Below are positions 1 through 8,282 of a stretch of 64,000 bases of DNA, one piece after another. The position numbers were made by a program, and so were the translations under genes. The notes under the pieces are model-generated. The model did no database searches. It had not been told where the DNA came from and saw nothing but the letters and a program-made list of their open reading frames with translations. The stretch's first letter is position 1. Each line of letters starts with the position of its first letter. Source of the stretch: Rubellimicrobium mesophilum DSM 19309 (lineage in GTDB: Bacteria > Pseudomonadota > Alphaproteobacteria > Rhodobacterales > Rhodobacteraceae); contig NZ_KK088561.1 of assembly GCF_000600335.2 (NCBI RefSeq), positions 16,690-80,689 on the forward strand, in the 5' to 3' direction.

Positions 1-288
1 GATCTCCAGCACCCGATGCGAGCTCAGGAAGCCGTCGTCCTCGTTGCCGGACCAGATCACATCCTCGCCCAGGAGCTGGATGTCCGGCGCGCCGGCGACG
101 GACTGGTTGGTCTCGTCGATGACCGCCTGCGCGCCCACCACGATCCCGCGCGAGCCGCGCTTGATCATGTCGCGACCATAGTAATGATGAAGCGTGGCGA
201 TGCCCCGATCCTCCCAGATCTCCTTGGTGATCCCGAGGATGTAGTCGGGCAGGTCCTTCCACCTCGGGTCGAAGCCCTTCATCGGCAT
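1..288 (-). CDS. NTF2/SnoaL-like protein (ester cyclase-like), partial
   Basis: The C-terminal part runs off the left edge of the window. The visible 96 residues start MPMKGFDPRWKDLPDYIL and continue through ITKEIWEDRGIATLHHYY and ..LLGEDVIWSGNEDDGF. This pattern resembles the SnoaL/NTF2-fold proteins annotated as ester cyclase or nuclear transport factor 2 family protein in alphaproteobacterial sugar-transport clusters; members bind small ligands and their reactions are mostly unknown. The start at 288 is preceded by a purine-rich stretch (GGAGAAGGGGGG) about 12 bases upstream. The coding frame stays open further upstream, so a longer N-terminus starting at a TTG at 348 is possible. It is divergent from the binding-protein gene at 468 across a region with two LacI-type operator palindromes, so it probably shares that regulation. 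Function is inferred from family and context only. Confidence 0.6.
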   Translation of the reverse strand, partial: MPMKGFDPRWKDLPDYILGITKEIWEDRGIATLHHYYGRDMIKRGSRGIVVGAQAVIDETNQSVAGAPDIQLLGEDVIWSGNEDDGFLSSHRVLEI

Positions 289-333
289 GATGTTCGCGCG
301 CCCCCCTTCTCCGGCCTTGAAGGTGCCGATTTG

Positions 334-352
334 TGCATACGCTTGCAAGCGT
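334..352. promoter_or_regulatory. LacI-type operator O1 with overlapping perfect palindrome
   Basis: TGCATACGCTTGCA (334-347) fits a TGCA-N6-TGCA palindrome with central CG, the usual layout of LacI-family operators. It overlaps a perfect 14-base palindrome ACGCTTGCAAGCGT (339-352). It lies between the divergent NTF2-like gene and the binding-protein gene, so it could control both. Related sites occur at 411, 9711 and 10941. Confidence 0.6.
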
Positions 353-410
353 CTTTCACGAGGCCATCGAAGCGCTTGTCAGGTGACCGGACTTGTGCTC
401 TGCTGCGCTT

Positions 411-424
411 TGCAAACGTCTGCA
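411..424. promoter_or_regulatory. LacI-type operator O2
   Basis: TGCAAACGTCTGCA is a 14-base near-perfect palindrome in which only one symmetric base pair is mismatched. It sits 44 bases upstream of the binding-protein start codon at 468, a position suited to repression of the transporter operon. It matches the other three copies in having TGCA arms and a central CG. Confidence 0.65.
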
Positions 425-467
425 AGAGCCGGTCCACCGGCCGACCTCAACAGCGGAAGGTTTTCCC

Positions 468-1706
468 ATGACAGTTCAACGGACGACCCTCGTCTCCCTG
501 CTGGCGCTCCTGGCTGCGGGGCCCGCCTTGGCCGACTGCGCCATCGACGGGTCCGGATCGGTGCGCATCCTGTCCAACGACTTCGAAGCCCTGCGCATCG
601 TCGACGCCGGCGCCCAGGAATGCGCGAGCGACGCCGTGACGGTCACCGCCAACGCCACGACCGAGCACAAGAACATCCAGGTCCCGGCGCTGACCGCGAA
701 CCCCGCCGAGTACACCGTTGCCATGATCGCCAACAACTCGATCGTGCCGCTGCTGGGCGATGACCTGATCCGCCCGCTCGACGACCTCGTCGCGCAATAC
801 GGTCAGCAGCTCCAGCCGAACCAGCTCATCAAGATCGACGGCAAGATCATGGCCATCGCCTTCATGGCGAACGGCCAGCATCTGGTGATGCGCAAGGACC
901 TGCTCGACCAGGCCGGCGTCGCGGCGCCGACCTCCTGGGAAGAGGTGCTGACGGCCGCGCAGGCCCTGAAGGACCAGGGCATCCTCGAGACGCCGCTGTC
1001 CCAGCCCGACGGCGGCACCTGGGACCTCGCGGCCGAGTTCGTGAACCTCTACCTCGGCACCGGGGCGGAGTTCTTCGAGCCCGGCACCGCGAACCTCGCC
1101 ATCGACAACGACCAGGGCCGGCTCGCGCTCCAGACCATGCGCGACATGACGCAGTTCATGACGCCCGACTACGCCACGAACGACACCGACGCGACCGCGC
1201 AGCTCTACCGGGACGGCAAGGTGGCGATCGAGACCAATTGGGGCTCGCTGGCCGCTACCCTGATCGACCCGGCGCAGGCGCAGCCCGAGGTGGCCGAGAA
1301 CACCGTCTTCGCCGCTGCGCCCACCATCGGCGGCGGCACGATCCCGGCGGCGGCGCTCTGGTGGGACGGCTTCGCCATTGCCAAGAACATCTCGGACGAG
1401 GACGCGGCGGCGAGCTTCCAGGCGATGATGCACGCGATCCGGCCCGAGGTGGCCACCGCGAAGGCCGAGGCGGCCGTGTGGCTGATCCAGGGTTACCAGC
1501 CCGGTCCGGCCGCGGTCGGCGTCGTGGCCAACGCCAACGGCGGCGCGCGACCCTATCCGATGGTGCCATGGATGGGCACCCTGCACGAGGTGCTGGGGAC
1601 CGAGCTCGCCGACTTCATCAAGGGCAACGAGGACGCCGACAAGGCCATCGCCGACATCACGGCCGCCTACACCGCCGCCGCGCAGCAGGCGGGCTACCTC
1701 CAATAA
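468..1706 (+). CDS. ABC transporter substrate-binding protein (family 1, sugar type)
   Basis: A periplasmic binding protein of 412 residues of the extracellular solute-binding family 1 (MalE-like). A classical signal peptide (residues 1-22, TLVSLLALLAAGPALA, then DC) directs export. The chosen ATG at 468 has GGAAGG seven bases upstream; an upstream in-frame ATG at 393 would add 25 residues that do not look like a signal sequence and would run across operator O2. It is followed by two MalF/MalG-type permeases, and the matching ATPase probably lies at 9820-10872. The ligand cannot be read from the sequence; context suggests a sugar, polyol or polyol-like sulfonate. It is probably repressed by the LacI protein at 6460 through the palindromes just upstream. 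Confidence 0.88.
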   Translation: MTVQRTTLVSLLALLAAGPALADCAIDGSGSVRILSNDFEALRIVDAGAQECASDAVTVTANATTEHKNIQVPALTANPAEYTVAMIANNSIVPLLGDDLIRPLDDLVAQYGQQLQPNQLIKIDGKIMAIAFMANGQHLVMRKDLLDQAGVAAPTSWEEVLTAAQALKDQGILETPLSQPDGGTWDLAAEFVNLYLGTGAEFFEPGTANLAIDNDQGRLALQTMRDMTQFMTPDYATNDTDATAQLYRDGKVAIETNWGSLAATLIDPAQAQPEVAENTVFAAAPTIGGGTIPAAALWWDGFAIAKNISDEDAAASFQAMMHAIRPEVATAKAEAAVWLIQGYQPGPAAVGVVANANGGARPYPMVPWMGTLHEVLGTELADFIKGNEDADKAIADITAAYTAAAQQAGYLQ

Positions 1707-1712
1707 GGCCGA

Positions 1713-1738
1713 GCCGGGCCGGGGCCTCGGCGCCCGGC
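1713..1738 (+). other. Stem-loop after binding-protein gene
   Basis: GCCGGGC (1713-1719) pairs with GCCCGGC (1732-1738) around a 12-base loop, a few bases after the stop codon of the binding protein and before the permease start at 1767. No U-run follows, so it is more likely an RNA-stabilising or attenuating hairpin than a full terminator. Equivalent hairpins follow the binding-protein genes of the other three transporters in the window. Confidence 0.55.
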
Positions 1739-1766
1739 CCGGACCCGCGACAAGGGGGCAGGGCGC

Positions 1767-2801
1767 GTGCCGCATTCGACCTTCCTGCGATTCATGGGAC
1801 CGTCGCTGATCGCGATGCTCCTGTTCATCGCCCTGCCGATCGTCTCCATCGTCGTGCAGTCGCTCTATGTCGAGCATCCGCAGGTCCTCATCACCTCCGA
1901 GACCTGCCAGCCCTTTGGCGGCTGCACCACGACGACGACGGTGGACGCCTCCGCCACCGCCCAGCTCCGCGAGGACGAGCCGCTGGGGCAGTTCAACGGG
2001 CTGGGCACCTACTTCGACCGCAACCACCTGGCCTTTCGCGAGATCCGAGAGATCCTGCGCACGGCCGACGGGGTCGGAGACGTCGTGTCCCGCATCTACA
2101 ACCTGCCGCTCTACAAGGCGCTGGCCTTCACGGTCACCTACTGCCTGCTGGTCACGCCGCTCGCCATGATCCTGGGACTGATGATCGCGCTGGCGGTGAA
2201 CACGGTGCCGCAGATGCTCAAGGGTCCGGTGATCTTCTTCAGCCTCGTGCCCATGCTCATCACCCCGCTCGTGGGCGCGCTGATCCTGTTCTGGATGCTG
2301 AACAGCGAGGGCATCCTGGGGGCCGCGATCCAGAACATCTTCAACGACCCGAACCTGTCCACGCGGACCTCGGCGCCGCTGACCTGGGCCACGCTCATCG
2401 CCTACGGCACCTGGACCAACGCGCCCTTCAGCTTCATCGTCTTCTACGCGGGCCTCCAGGCGGTCCCCCGCGACACGCTGGAGGCCGCGATGATCGACGG
2501 CGCCAGCCGGCTGGAGCGCATCCGCTACGTGGTCCTCCCCTCGCTCAAGCCGCTGATCCTCTTCGTGCTCCTCGTGCAGCTCATGGACAACTTCCGGGTC
2601 TTCGAGCCGATCATCAGCTTCAACGCCGCCGCCAACGCGACCTCGCTGAGCTTCCTGATCTACTCGAGCCTCAACACCCAGACGACGCAGCTCTTCGGCT
2701 CGGCCGCCGCGACCAGCGTCATCACCATCGGCTTCATCGCCGTGCTGATCGTGCCCATCCTCCTCCGCATCGCGCGCGAGTTGTCGACGGGGAGGGGATA
2801 G
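1767..2801 (+). CDS. ABC transporter permease (MalF-like)
   Basis: An inner-membrane permease of 344 residues of the binding-protein-dependent carbohydrate family. The first membrane helix is near residues 10-31 (LIAMLLFIALPIVSIVV). A long periplasmic stretch with paired cysteines follows, then five more hydrophobic segments. The cytoplasmic EAA loop that docks the ATPase is near residues 238-258 (AAMIDGASRLERIRYVVLP). The start is a GTG at 1767 after GGGGGCAGGG. The gene ends 4 bases before the next permease, so the two are translationally coupled and should form a heterodimer. It uses the binding protein at 468 and probably the ATPase at 9820. Confidence 0.88.
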   Translation: MPHSTFLRFMGPSLIAMLLFIALPIVSIVVQSLYVEHPQVLITSETCQPFGGCTTTTTVDASATAQLREDEPLGQFNGLGTYFDRNHLAFREIREILRTADGVGDVVSRIYNLPLYKALAFTVTYCLLVTPLAMILGLMIALAVNTVPQMLKGPVIFFSLVPMLITPLVGALILFWMLNSEGILGAAIQNIFNDPNLSTRTSAPLTWATLIAYGTWTNAPFSFIVFYAGLQAVPRDTLEAAMIDGASRLERIRYVVLPSLKPLILFVLLVQLMDNFRVFEPIISFNAAANATSLSFLIYSSLNTQTTQLFGSAAATSVITIGFIAVLIVPILLRIARELSTGRG

Positions 2802-2805
2802 GAGC

Positions 2806-3687
2806 ATGGCCGATGCCGTGAACCGCCGCCCGCCGATGGTCGTCTTCGTGGCCTCGGGATTCGTGCTCCTCTGGCTGCTGATCGCGGCCTTTCCCTTCGC
2901 CTGGACGGTCTGGGGATCGTTCAAGGTGCAGGCCGACTTCTTCTCGCGCGACACCTGGTGGCACGCGATCCTCGGCACCAACACGACGCGCGTGACCGGA
3001 GATGCCTTCACCGGCGGGGGCTACTACGGCGCCTGGGTCCTCACCGGGTTCTGGCGGGCCGCGCTGAGCACCGCCATCGTCACGGTCTTCGTGACGGTGA
3101 TCTCGCTCACCTTCGGGACGCTGGGCGGCTACGCGCTGGCCCGCTCGACCCACCGCTACCGCTTCGTCATCCTCGTGGCCGCGCTGTTCTTCCGCGCCAT
3201 GCCGGAGATCACGGTCGTCTCGGGCTACCTGTATCCGTTCTTCGCCCTGAACATCTGGGGCTACCTGCCGACCGCGATCATCGTCCTCGTGGCTCTGAAC
3301 CAGCCCTTCACGCTCTGGATGATGTATTCGTTCTTCCAGGGCATCCCGCGCGACCTGGACGAGAGCGCGCTGGTGGACGGCTGCACGCGGTTCCAGGCCT
3401 TCCGGCTCGCCATCGTGCCGGTGATGTGGCCGGGGGTCATCACCACGGGGCTGTTCTCGTTCCTGCTCGCCTACAATGACTTCACCGTCACGGGCCTCGT
3501 GCTGAACGAGAACAACCAGACCATGGTGCCCAAGATCTCGAGCTACCTCGGGCAGATCCAGGCGCAGGGGAACGTCATGTATGCGGTTGCCGCCGTGGTC
3601 AGCGTGGCGATCCCGATCTTCCTGCTGGTGATGTTCTTCCAGCGTTATCTGGTGTCGGGCCTCACGGCCGGGGCCGTGAAGGGCTAG
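2806..3687 (+). CDS. ABC transporter permease (MalG-like)
   Basis: The second permease subunit, 293 residues with about six membrane helices. The first helix covers residues 8-30 and the EAA loop lies near 183-205 (SALVDGCTRFQAFRLAIVP). The usual C-terminal aromatic-rich helix ends QRYLVSGLTAGAVKG, typical of MalG/UgpE-type proteins. The ATG at 2806 lies 4 bases after the upstream stop, inside a GGGGATAGGAGC ribosome-binding region. It ends 4 bases into the convergent hydrolase gene (3684-4376), so this is the last gene of the plus-strand transporter operon. The ATPase is missing here and is encoded on the minus strand at 9820-10872. Confidence 0.88.
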   Translation: MADAVNRRPPMVVFVASGFVLLWLLIAAFPFAWTVWGSFKVQADFFSRDTWWHAILGTNTTRVTGDAFTGGGYYGAWVLTGFWRAALSTAIVTVFVTVISLTFGTLGGYALARSTHRYRFVILVAALFFRAMPEITVVSGYLYPFFALNIWGYLPTAIIVLVALNQPFTLWMMYSFFQGIPRDLDESALVDGCTRFQAFRLAIVPVMWPGVITTGLFSFLLAYNDFTVTGLVLNENNQTMVPKISSYLGQIQAQGNVMYAVAAVVSVAIPIFLLVMFFQRYLVSGLTAGAVKG

Positions 3688-4376
3688 TCCGCGAGCCACG
3701 CCCGGAACGCGGCGTTGGTCGCCTCCGGCTGCTCCAGCGGGGGCAGGTGGCCCGCGCCGGGCACGATCTCCAGCCGGGCCTGGGGCATCAGCTCGGCCAT
3801 CAGTCGGTGCCGGTCGAGGGGGCAGAGCCGGTCCTCCTCGCCCGTAAGGACGAGCGCAGGGCCACGATAGGCCGCGAGGGTCGCCATCTGGTCCGGCCGG
3901 TCCATCAGCGCGCGGGATTGGCTTAGGAAGACCTCGGGCCCGAGGTCGCGCGCCATGGCGAGGCAGAGGTCGAGGAGGTCCGTCCGCCTCGGCCCCGCCG
4001 CGAGGTAGTGCGGCTTCATCTCGGTCATCACCACGGCGTCGAGCAACCCACCCTCGACGCGGGCCATGCGAGCCCGGCGGTCGGCCTTCACTGCCTCGGC
4101 CTCGGGCAGGGGGTTAGTGTCGAGGAGCGCGAGCCGCTCGACCCGGTCGGGCGCCTGCCGCAGGACCTCCATGGCGAGGATGCCGCCCATGGAGAGGCCG
4201 GCGAGGGCGAAGCAGGGCGGCGCGTCCCGCAGGACCGTTTGCGCGAGCGCGGCCATGCTGTCGGCGCGCGCGACCTCGGGCAGGTGGATCGTGCGATGGT
4301 CCGAGAGGGCGGCCACTTGCGGCGCCCACATCCGGGCGTCGCACATATGGCCGGGCAGGAGGACGAGCGGGATCAT
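3684..4376 (-). CDS. Alpha/beta fold hydrolase
   Basis: A cytosolic alpha/beta hydrolase of 230 residues. The nucleophile elbow GLSMGG places the catalytic Ser at about residue 62, the acid is probably in GEEDRLCP, and the catalytic His is in GAGHLPPLEQPE near the C-terminus. An N-terminal LLPGHMCDARMW strand/loop could form the oxyanion hole. The start overlaps the stop of the MetE-like gene by ATGA, so it is the last gene of the LacI-cupin-MetE-like unit. The family hydrolyses esters, lactones or C-C bonds; here a lactone or ester intermediate of the pathway is plausible but not shown. Confidence 0.82.
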   Translation of the reverse strand: MIPLVLLPGHMCDARMWAPQVAALSDHRTIHLPEVARADSMAALAQTVLRDAPPCFALAGLSMGGILAMEVLRQAPDRVERLALLDTNPLPEAEAVKADRRARMARVEGGLLDAVVMTEMKPHYLAAGPRRTDLLDLCLAMARDLGPEVFLSQSRALMDRPDQMATLAAYRGPALVLTGEEDRLCPLDRHRLMAELMPQARLEIVPGAGHLPPLEQPEATNAAFRAWLAD

Positions 4377-5494
4377 CCCGCGCGCCGCGCGCCTTCCTTG
4401 AGGGTAGCGAGCTTGGCCCAGGCGATCTCCGGGTCCACGGCGCCGAAGCCAGCGAAGGTGCCAAAGCCGCAGTCCGAGCCCGCCATCACCCGCTCCTTGC
4501 CGAAGACGGTGGTGAACCGCTCCAGCCGCTGGGCCACGAGGTCGGGGTGCTCGACGAAGTTGGTGGTCGTGTCCACCACGCCGGGCACGAGGACCTTGCC
4601 CTCCGGGACCTCACCCGCCCGGTCGCGGAACACGGCCCATTCGTGCCCGTGCCGGGGGTTCGAGGTCTCGAACAGGATCTTCTGCGCCTTTACCTGCATG
4701 AGGGTCGGCAGCACCTTGGCCATGTCGATGTCGCAGACATGGGGCCCTTCGTAGTTGCCCCAGCAGATGTGGACGCGGACCTTGTCCTCGGGCAGCCCGT
4801 CCAGCGCGTGGTTCAGCGCCTCGACATGGGTCTCGGCGACCCGCACGAACTCGTCGTCGGAGAGGTGGGTGAAGAGCATGTGCCGCGACAAAGCGAGGTC
4901 GGGACAGTCCACCTGCAGGTCGAGGCCGGCCTCCACGATGGTCCGGTATTCGTCTCGCATCGCCTCCGCGAGGGCGGCAAGGTAGGCGTCGCGCGAGGGG
5001 TAGAAGTCGTTCTGCAGGAAGAGCGAGATCACCCCTGGCGAGGCGGCGTTCATGAACCCCGCCTGCGCGCCATGGGCCGCCATTGCCGCCTTGAGGTTGG
5101 CGATGTCCTTCTGAAGCTCGCCCTGGCCCTTGGACCGCACCTCGCCCTTGCACATCGGCCGCGCGTATTGCGGCGTCCCGCCGTCGCGGGCGAGCCGTTG
5201 CAGGAAAGTCGGGAACAGCTTCAGGTCCGCCGGGGCATTCCGGGGGCTGTCCCCCTCGAAGCCCGTGTAGCGGTCCTTCACGTAGGTGGCGTAGCTGATC
5301 TTGGAGGTCTCGCCGTCGGAGACCACGTCGATCCCCGCATCGACCTGCCGCCGGACGGTCTCGGACACCGCGTCGGCCATGCAGCGGTCGAAGGCGGCGG
5401 GGTCGTAGTCCTCCCCACGCTCTCGCGCGAAGAGGAAGTCTACCACGGCCTGCGAGCGGGGCAGGGAGCCTACATGGGTCGCGAGGAGGCTCAT
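4373..5494 (-). CDS. MetE C-terminal-like zinc methyl/alkyl transferase
   Basis: A protein of 373 residues homologous to the catalytic half of cobalamin-independent methionine synthase. It lacks the MetE N-terminal barrel, which is normal for the stand-alone family II. The zinc ligands are all visible: His and Cys in VHICWGN (about residues 242 and 244), Glu in LFETSNPRHGHE, and Cys in GSDCGFG (about 342). The N-terminus starts ATHVGSLPRS, as in the family. Relatives include methionine synthases and epoxyalkane:coenzyme M transferase, so the thiol partner is open. It overlaps the bicupin upstream and the hydrolase downstream by 4 bases each, so it is expressed with them; context argues for a catabolic rather than methionine-biosynthetic role (inference). 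Confidence 0.82.
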   Translation of the reverse strand: MSLLATHVGSLPRSQAVVDFLFARERGEDYDPAAFDRCMADAVSETVRRQVDAGIDVVSDGETSKISYATYVKDRYTGFEGDSPRNAPADLKLFPTFLQRLARDGGTPQYARPMCKGEVRSKGQGELQKDIANLKAAMAAHGAQAGFMNAASPGVISLFLQNDFYPSRDAYLAALAEAMRDEYRTIVEAGLDLQVDCPDLALSRHMLFTHLSDDEFVRVAETHVEALNHALDGLPEDKVRVHICWGNYEGPHVCDIDMAKVLPTLMQVKAQKILFETSNPRHGHEWAVFRDRAGEVPEGKVLVPGVVDTTTNFVEHPDLVAQRLERFTTVFGKERVMAGSDCGFGTFAGFGAVDPEIAWAKLATLKEGARRAG

Positions 5495-6447
5495 GCGAGC
5501 CTCCGCGTCAGGCCCGCCGGGTCCGCCGTCTCGATCACGCGGTAGAGCGAGGCCTCGCCGGTCATGGAAGGCGCAAGCGCGTGACGCTCGCCGGGCTTCA
5601 CCAGCGCCGTGTCGCCGGGGTTCAGCACCGTCTCCGGGCCATTGTCGTAGCGCAGGCGCCAGTGGCCGCGCATGGGCATCAGCACGACGTGGCGGTCATG
5701 GGCATGGAACTCGTCGGGAATGGAGTTGCGCGACAGCAGCTCCACCTCGAAGCCCGGGCGGTCCTTGAGGGCACCCTCCGCGCCGATCACCTTGGCGGGC
5801 TGCCTGTCGGACAGCGCCATCAGGTCCCAGTAGCGGGCGACGAACTCGGGCACCACGTCGCGGGTCGTGGGCTCGAGGAACTGCTTCAGCTCCTCGTCGG
5901 TAAGGAGCGGCATTGGCGGCACGTCCTCAGGCAGCGACTGGCCCTTCTTGCTGTCGTAGAGCTTGCCATTCCTGCCCAGCACGAGGCCGTGGTCCTTGGC
6001 GTCCGTGATGACCTGCGGCGCCCAGATCACCCCGCCCCCGGCGTCGTCGCCGCCGAGGATCGCCATGATCATCCCATAGTCCGTTCCGATGTTCTCGAAG
6101 CCCCGGAAGATGCCGGTGGGGATGTTAAAGATGTCCCCCTCCTCGAGCACCACCTCGCCCGCGTTGCCCCAGCGGCCCCAGAAGAAGCGCCACCGGCCCT
6201 TGAGGACGAAGAACACCTCGGCCGTGCGGTGCGAGTGCAGCGAGTTGCGGCACTTGGGCGGCTGGCCCGCCGCGCCGATGTTGAAGCCGGGCGTGTCGCG
6301 GATGTGAACGTGCTGGTCGGGGGACTCGCTGACCCCGCCGCCGATGATCGTGAAGTTCTCCTTCTGGTTCGACCCCGGCGTGTGGGCGTCGATGAAGGCG
6401 GTCTTGCAGGGACGCAGGTCGCCGTAGCGGACGATGCGGGCGTCCAT
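5491..6447 (-). CDS. Bicupin domain protein
   Basis: A protein of 318 residues with two cupin barrels. The first has metal-binding motif 1 around NSLHSHRTAEVFFVLKG (about residues 68-85), with GDIFNIPTGIFRGFEN as motif 2. The second is around EFHAHDRHVVLMPMRGHW, with PGDTALVKPGERHALAP as motif 2. Bicupins of this type are often dioxygenases (gentisate or homogentisate type) or sugar/organic acid isomerases; the His pairs are kept in both halves. It is co-transcribed with the MetE-like gene (ATGA overlap) and starts 12 bases after the LacI stop. The start codon has its purine stretch immediately adjacent, so translation may depend on coupling to the LacI gene. Confidence 0.78.
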   Translation of the reverse strand: MDARIVRYGDLRPCKTAFIDAHTPGSNQKENFTIIGGGVSESPDQHVHIRDTPGFNIGAAGQPPKCRNSLHSHRTAEVFFVLKGRWRFFWGRWGNAGEVVLEEGDIFNIPTGIFRGFENIGTDYGMIMAILGGDDAGGGVIWAPQVITDAKDHGLVLGRNGKLYDSKKGQSLPEDVPPMPLLTDEELKQFLEPTTRDVVPEFVARYWDLMALSDRQPAKVIGAEGALKDRPGFEVELLSRNSIPDEFHAHDRHVVLMPMRGHWRLRYDNGPETVLNPGDTALVKPGERHALAPSMTGEASLYRVIETADPAGLTRRLA

Positions 6448-6459
6448 CTCCTGGGGGGA

Positions 6460-7506
6460 TCATGTCTCACCTCTTGGGAATGGGTCGGGGGAGCGTCGGG
6501 CCCCCTCGGGAAGGCAGGCCGAGCCCCGGATGACCAGGGGGGCCGGCAGTCTCACCTTGCGGGGCTCGGTCTCGCCCTCGATCCGGCGGACGAGGGCGTC
6601 CACGGTCGCCTCCACCATCGCCTCGACCGGCTGGCGGATCGTGGTCAGGTCATAGGCAGCCCAGGCCGACATGGGCACGTCGTCGTAGCCCACGACCGAG
6701 ACGTCTCCGGGCACCCGCAGCCCCAGCTCGGCGTGGAGCACGTCGAGCACGGCGAAGGCCATGTGGTCGTTGCCGACGAAGATCGCGTCCGGTCGCTCGG
6801 GCCGGGCCATCAGATCGCGAGTCGCGCGCGACGCCGTCTCCCGGTCATAAAGGCCGTCGATGACCGCGAAGGGCTCCCGCCCGGCGGCGGCCAGCCCTTC
6901 CCGGAACCCCCGCGCCCGGTCGCGTCCCGTCGAGGAGCCCTGCCAGCCCGCGATGTGCGCGATACGCTGGTGTCCTCCCGCGATCAGGAACTCTGCCACG
7001 GCCCGCCCGCCGGCGACGTTGTCCGAGGTCACCTCGGACAGGCGCGGATCGTCCTGACCCCGGTTGAAGGCCACGACGGGGATGCCCGCCGCGTCGCAGC
7101 GCGCCGTCAGGTCGTTCGTCATGGCGACCGAGGCCGTGACGATCCCGTCGACCTGATAGTCAAGGAGTTCCCGCAGCACCTGCTCGGTTTTGGCCGCATC
7201 GTTGTCCGCGAGGAAGATGAGGACATGATAGCCCTCGGCCTGGAGCGCGCGGCTCAGGTGCTCCAGCGCGACGGGATAGAACTGGTTCTCGAGGTAGGCG
7301 ACCACGAGCCCGATGATCCGGCTCTTGCCCGTAATCATCGCGCGGGCCAGCACGTTGGGCCGGTAGCCCAGCTTCTCGGCCGCCGCGCGGACCTTCTCGG
7401 CGGTCTTGGGCGATACCGAGGCGCCCGGCGTGAACACCCGGCTGACGGCCGACTGCGACACCCCTGCGAGCGCCGCCACCTGCGCCGATGTGACCTTCTC
7501 CGCCAT
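6460..7506 (-). CDS. LacI-family transcriptional regulator
   Basis: A regulator of 348 residues. The N-terminal LacI helix-turn-helix is clear (VTSAQVAALAGVSQSAVSR) with the hinge helix after YRPNVLARAM, followed by a periplasmic-binding-protein-like effector domain with typical segments (GLVVAYLENQFYP, DGIVTAS, FVGNDHMAFAVLD, VSVVGYDD). The start at 7506 lies one base after the upstream SDR stop; an in-frame ATG at 7530 would add eight residues and overlap the SDR. As it is the only regulator in the 1-22 kb catabolic region, it is the natural ligand for the four TGCA-N6-TGCA-type palindromes at 334, 411, 9711 and 10941. The effector is unknown. Confidence 0.9.
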   Translation of the reverse strand: MAEKVTSAQVAALAGVSQSAVSRVFTPGASVSPKTAEKVRAAAEKLGYRPNVLARAMITGKSRIIGLVVAYLENQFYPVALEHLSRALQAEGYHVLIFLADNDAAKTEQVLRELLDYQVDGIVTASVAMTNDLTARCDAAGIPVVAFNRGQDDPRLSEVTSDNVAGGRAVAEFLIAGGHQRIAHIAGWQGSSTGRDRARGFREGLAAAGREPFAVIDGLYDRETASRATRDLMARPERPDAIFVGNDHMAFAVLDVLHAELGLRVPGDVSVVGYDDVPMSAWAAYDLTTIRQPVEAMVEATVDALVRRIEGETEPRKVRLPAPLVIRGSACLPEGARRSPDPFPRGET

Positions 7507-7507
7507 G

Positions 7508-8278
7508 CTAGTCCGCCGTCCATCCGCCATCGACCAGCAGCGCCGTCCCGGTGACGAGCGCGCTCGCGTCCGAGGCCAGGAACACCACCGGCCCCATCAG
7601 GTCCTCCACCTCGCCCACGCGGCCGAGCTTGATCTTGGAGAGCACCCAGGCCCGCCGCTCCGGGTCGTCCAGCGTCCGCGCGGCCAGCGGCGTGCGGATG
7701 AAGGTCGGGCAGAGTGTGTTCACCCGGATGCCGTGCGGCCCCCATTCGATGGCCATGGCCTTGGTCATGCCCTCCAGCGCGTGCTTGCTGGCGCAGTAGA
7801 CCGACCGATCCGGCCCGCCGACATGGCCCATCTGGGACGAGACATTGACGAGGCTCCCCGGCTGCCCGGCCGCGATCAGCCCCTTGGCCACCTCGCGCGT
7901 CAGGAAGAACGCCGCCCGAAGGTTCAGCCCCATCGCGGCGTCGTAGTCCTCGGGCCGGGCCTCCAGCGCCGGCGAATGCCGGGCGAGCCCTGCCGCATTG
8001 AGCAGCACGTCGAAGGGCCCCTCGCGCCCGACCGTCGCGGCGGTGGCGTCGAGGTCCGTGATGTCCAGCACATGGGTCGAGGCCCGTCCCCCCGCCGCGC
8101 GGATCGCCTCGGCGACCGCCAGCAGCTCCTCCTCGCGCCGAGCGACCAGCACGACCTCCGCCCCCGCCTCGGCCAGGGCCGCCGCGCAGGCGAGCCCGAT
8201 GCCCGAGGACGCGCCCGCTACAAGGGCGCGCTTGCCGTCCAGGCGGAACGAGGGGCTGCGGGGCAGGTCCAGGGCCAA
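7508..8278 (-). CDS. SDR-family oxidoreductase
   Basis: A short-chain dehydrogenase of 256 residues. The NAD(P)-binding glycine motif is GASSGIG (about residues 20-26). NAAG and the catalytic Ser (NVSSQMGH) are followed by YCASK (Tyr and Lys), and the C-terminus ends with the usual LLVDGG. The start is taken as TTG at 8278, with GGAG seven bases upstream and a 4-base gap from the HpsN-like gene stop; the longer open frame upstream encodes only antisense-like sequence. Its position directly after an HpsN-like dehydrogenase fits the HpsO/HpsP role of polyol oxidation in dihydroxypropanesulfonate catabolism, but the SDR fold alone does not fix the substrate. Confidence 0.85.
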   Translation of the reverse strand: MALDLPRSPSFRLDGKRALVAGASSGIGLACAAALAEAGAEVVLVARREEELLAVAEAIRAAGGRASTHVLDITDLDATAATVGREGPFDVLLNAAGLARHSPALEARPEDYDAAMGLNLRAAFFLTREVAKGLIAAGQPGSLVNVSSQMGHVGGPDRSVYCASKHALEGMTKAMAIEWGPHGIRVNTLCPTFIRTPLAARTLDDPERRAWVLSKIKLGRVGEVEDLMGPVVFLASDASALVTGTALLVDGGWTAD

Positions 8279-8282
8279 GGCG

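Noticed and set aside
447..3011. An 854-residue open frame antisense to the first transporter
   Set aside because: Its His/Asp/Gly/Arg-rich make-up is typical of the antisense of GC-rich coding DNA, and the plus-strand genes have clear families.
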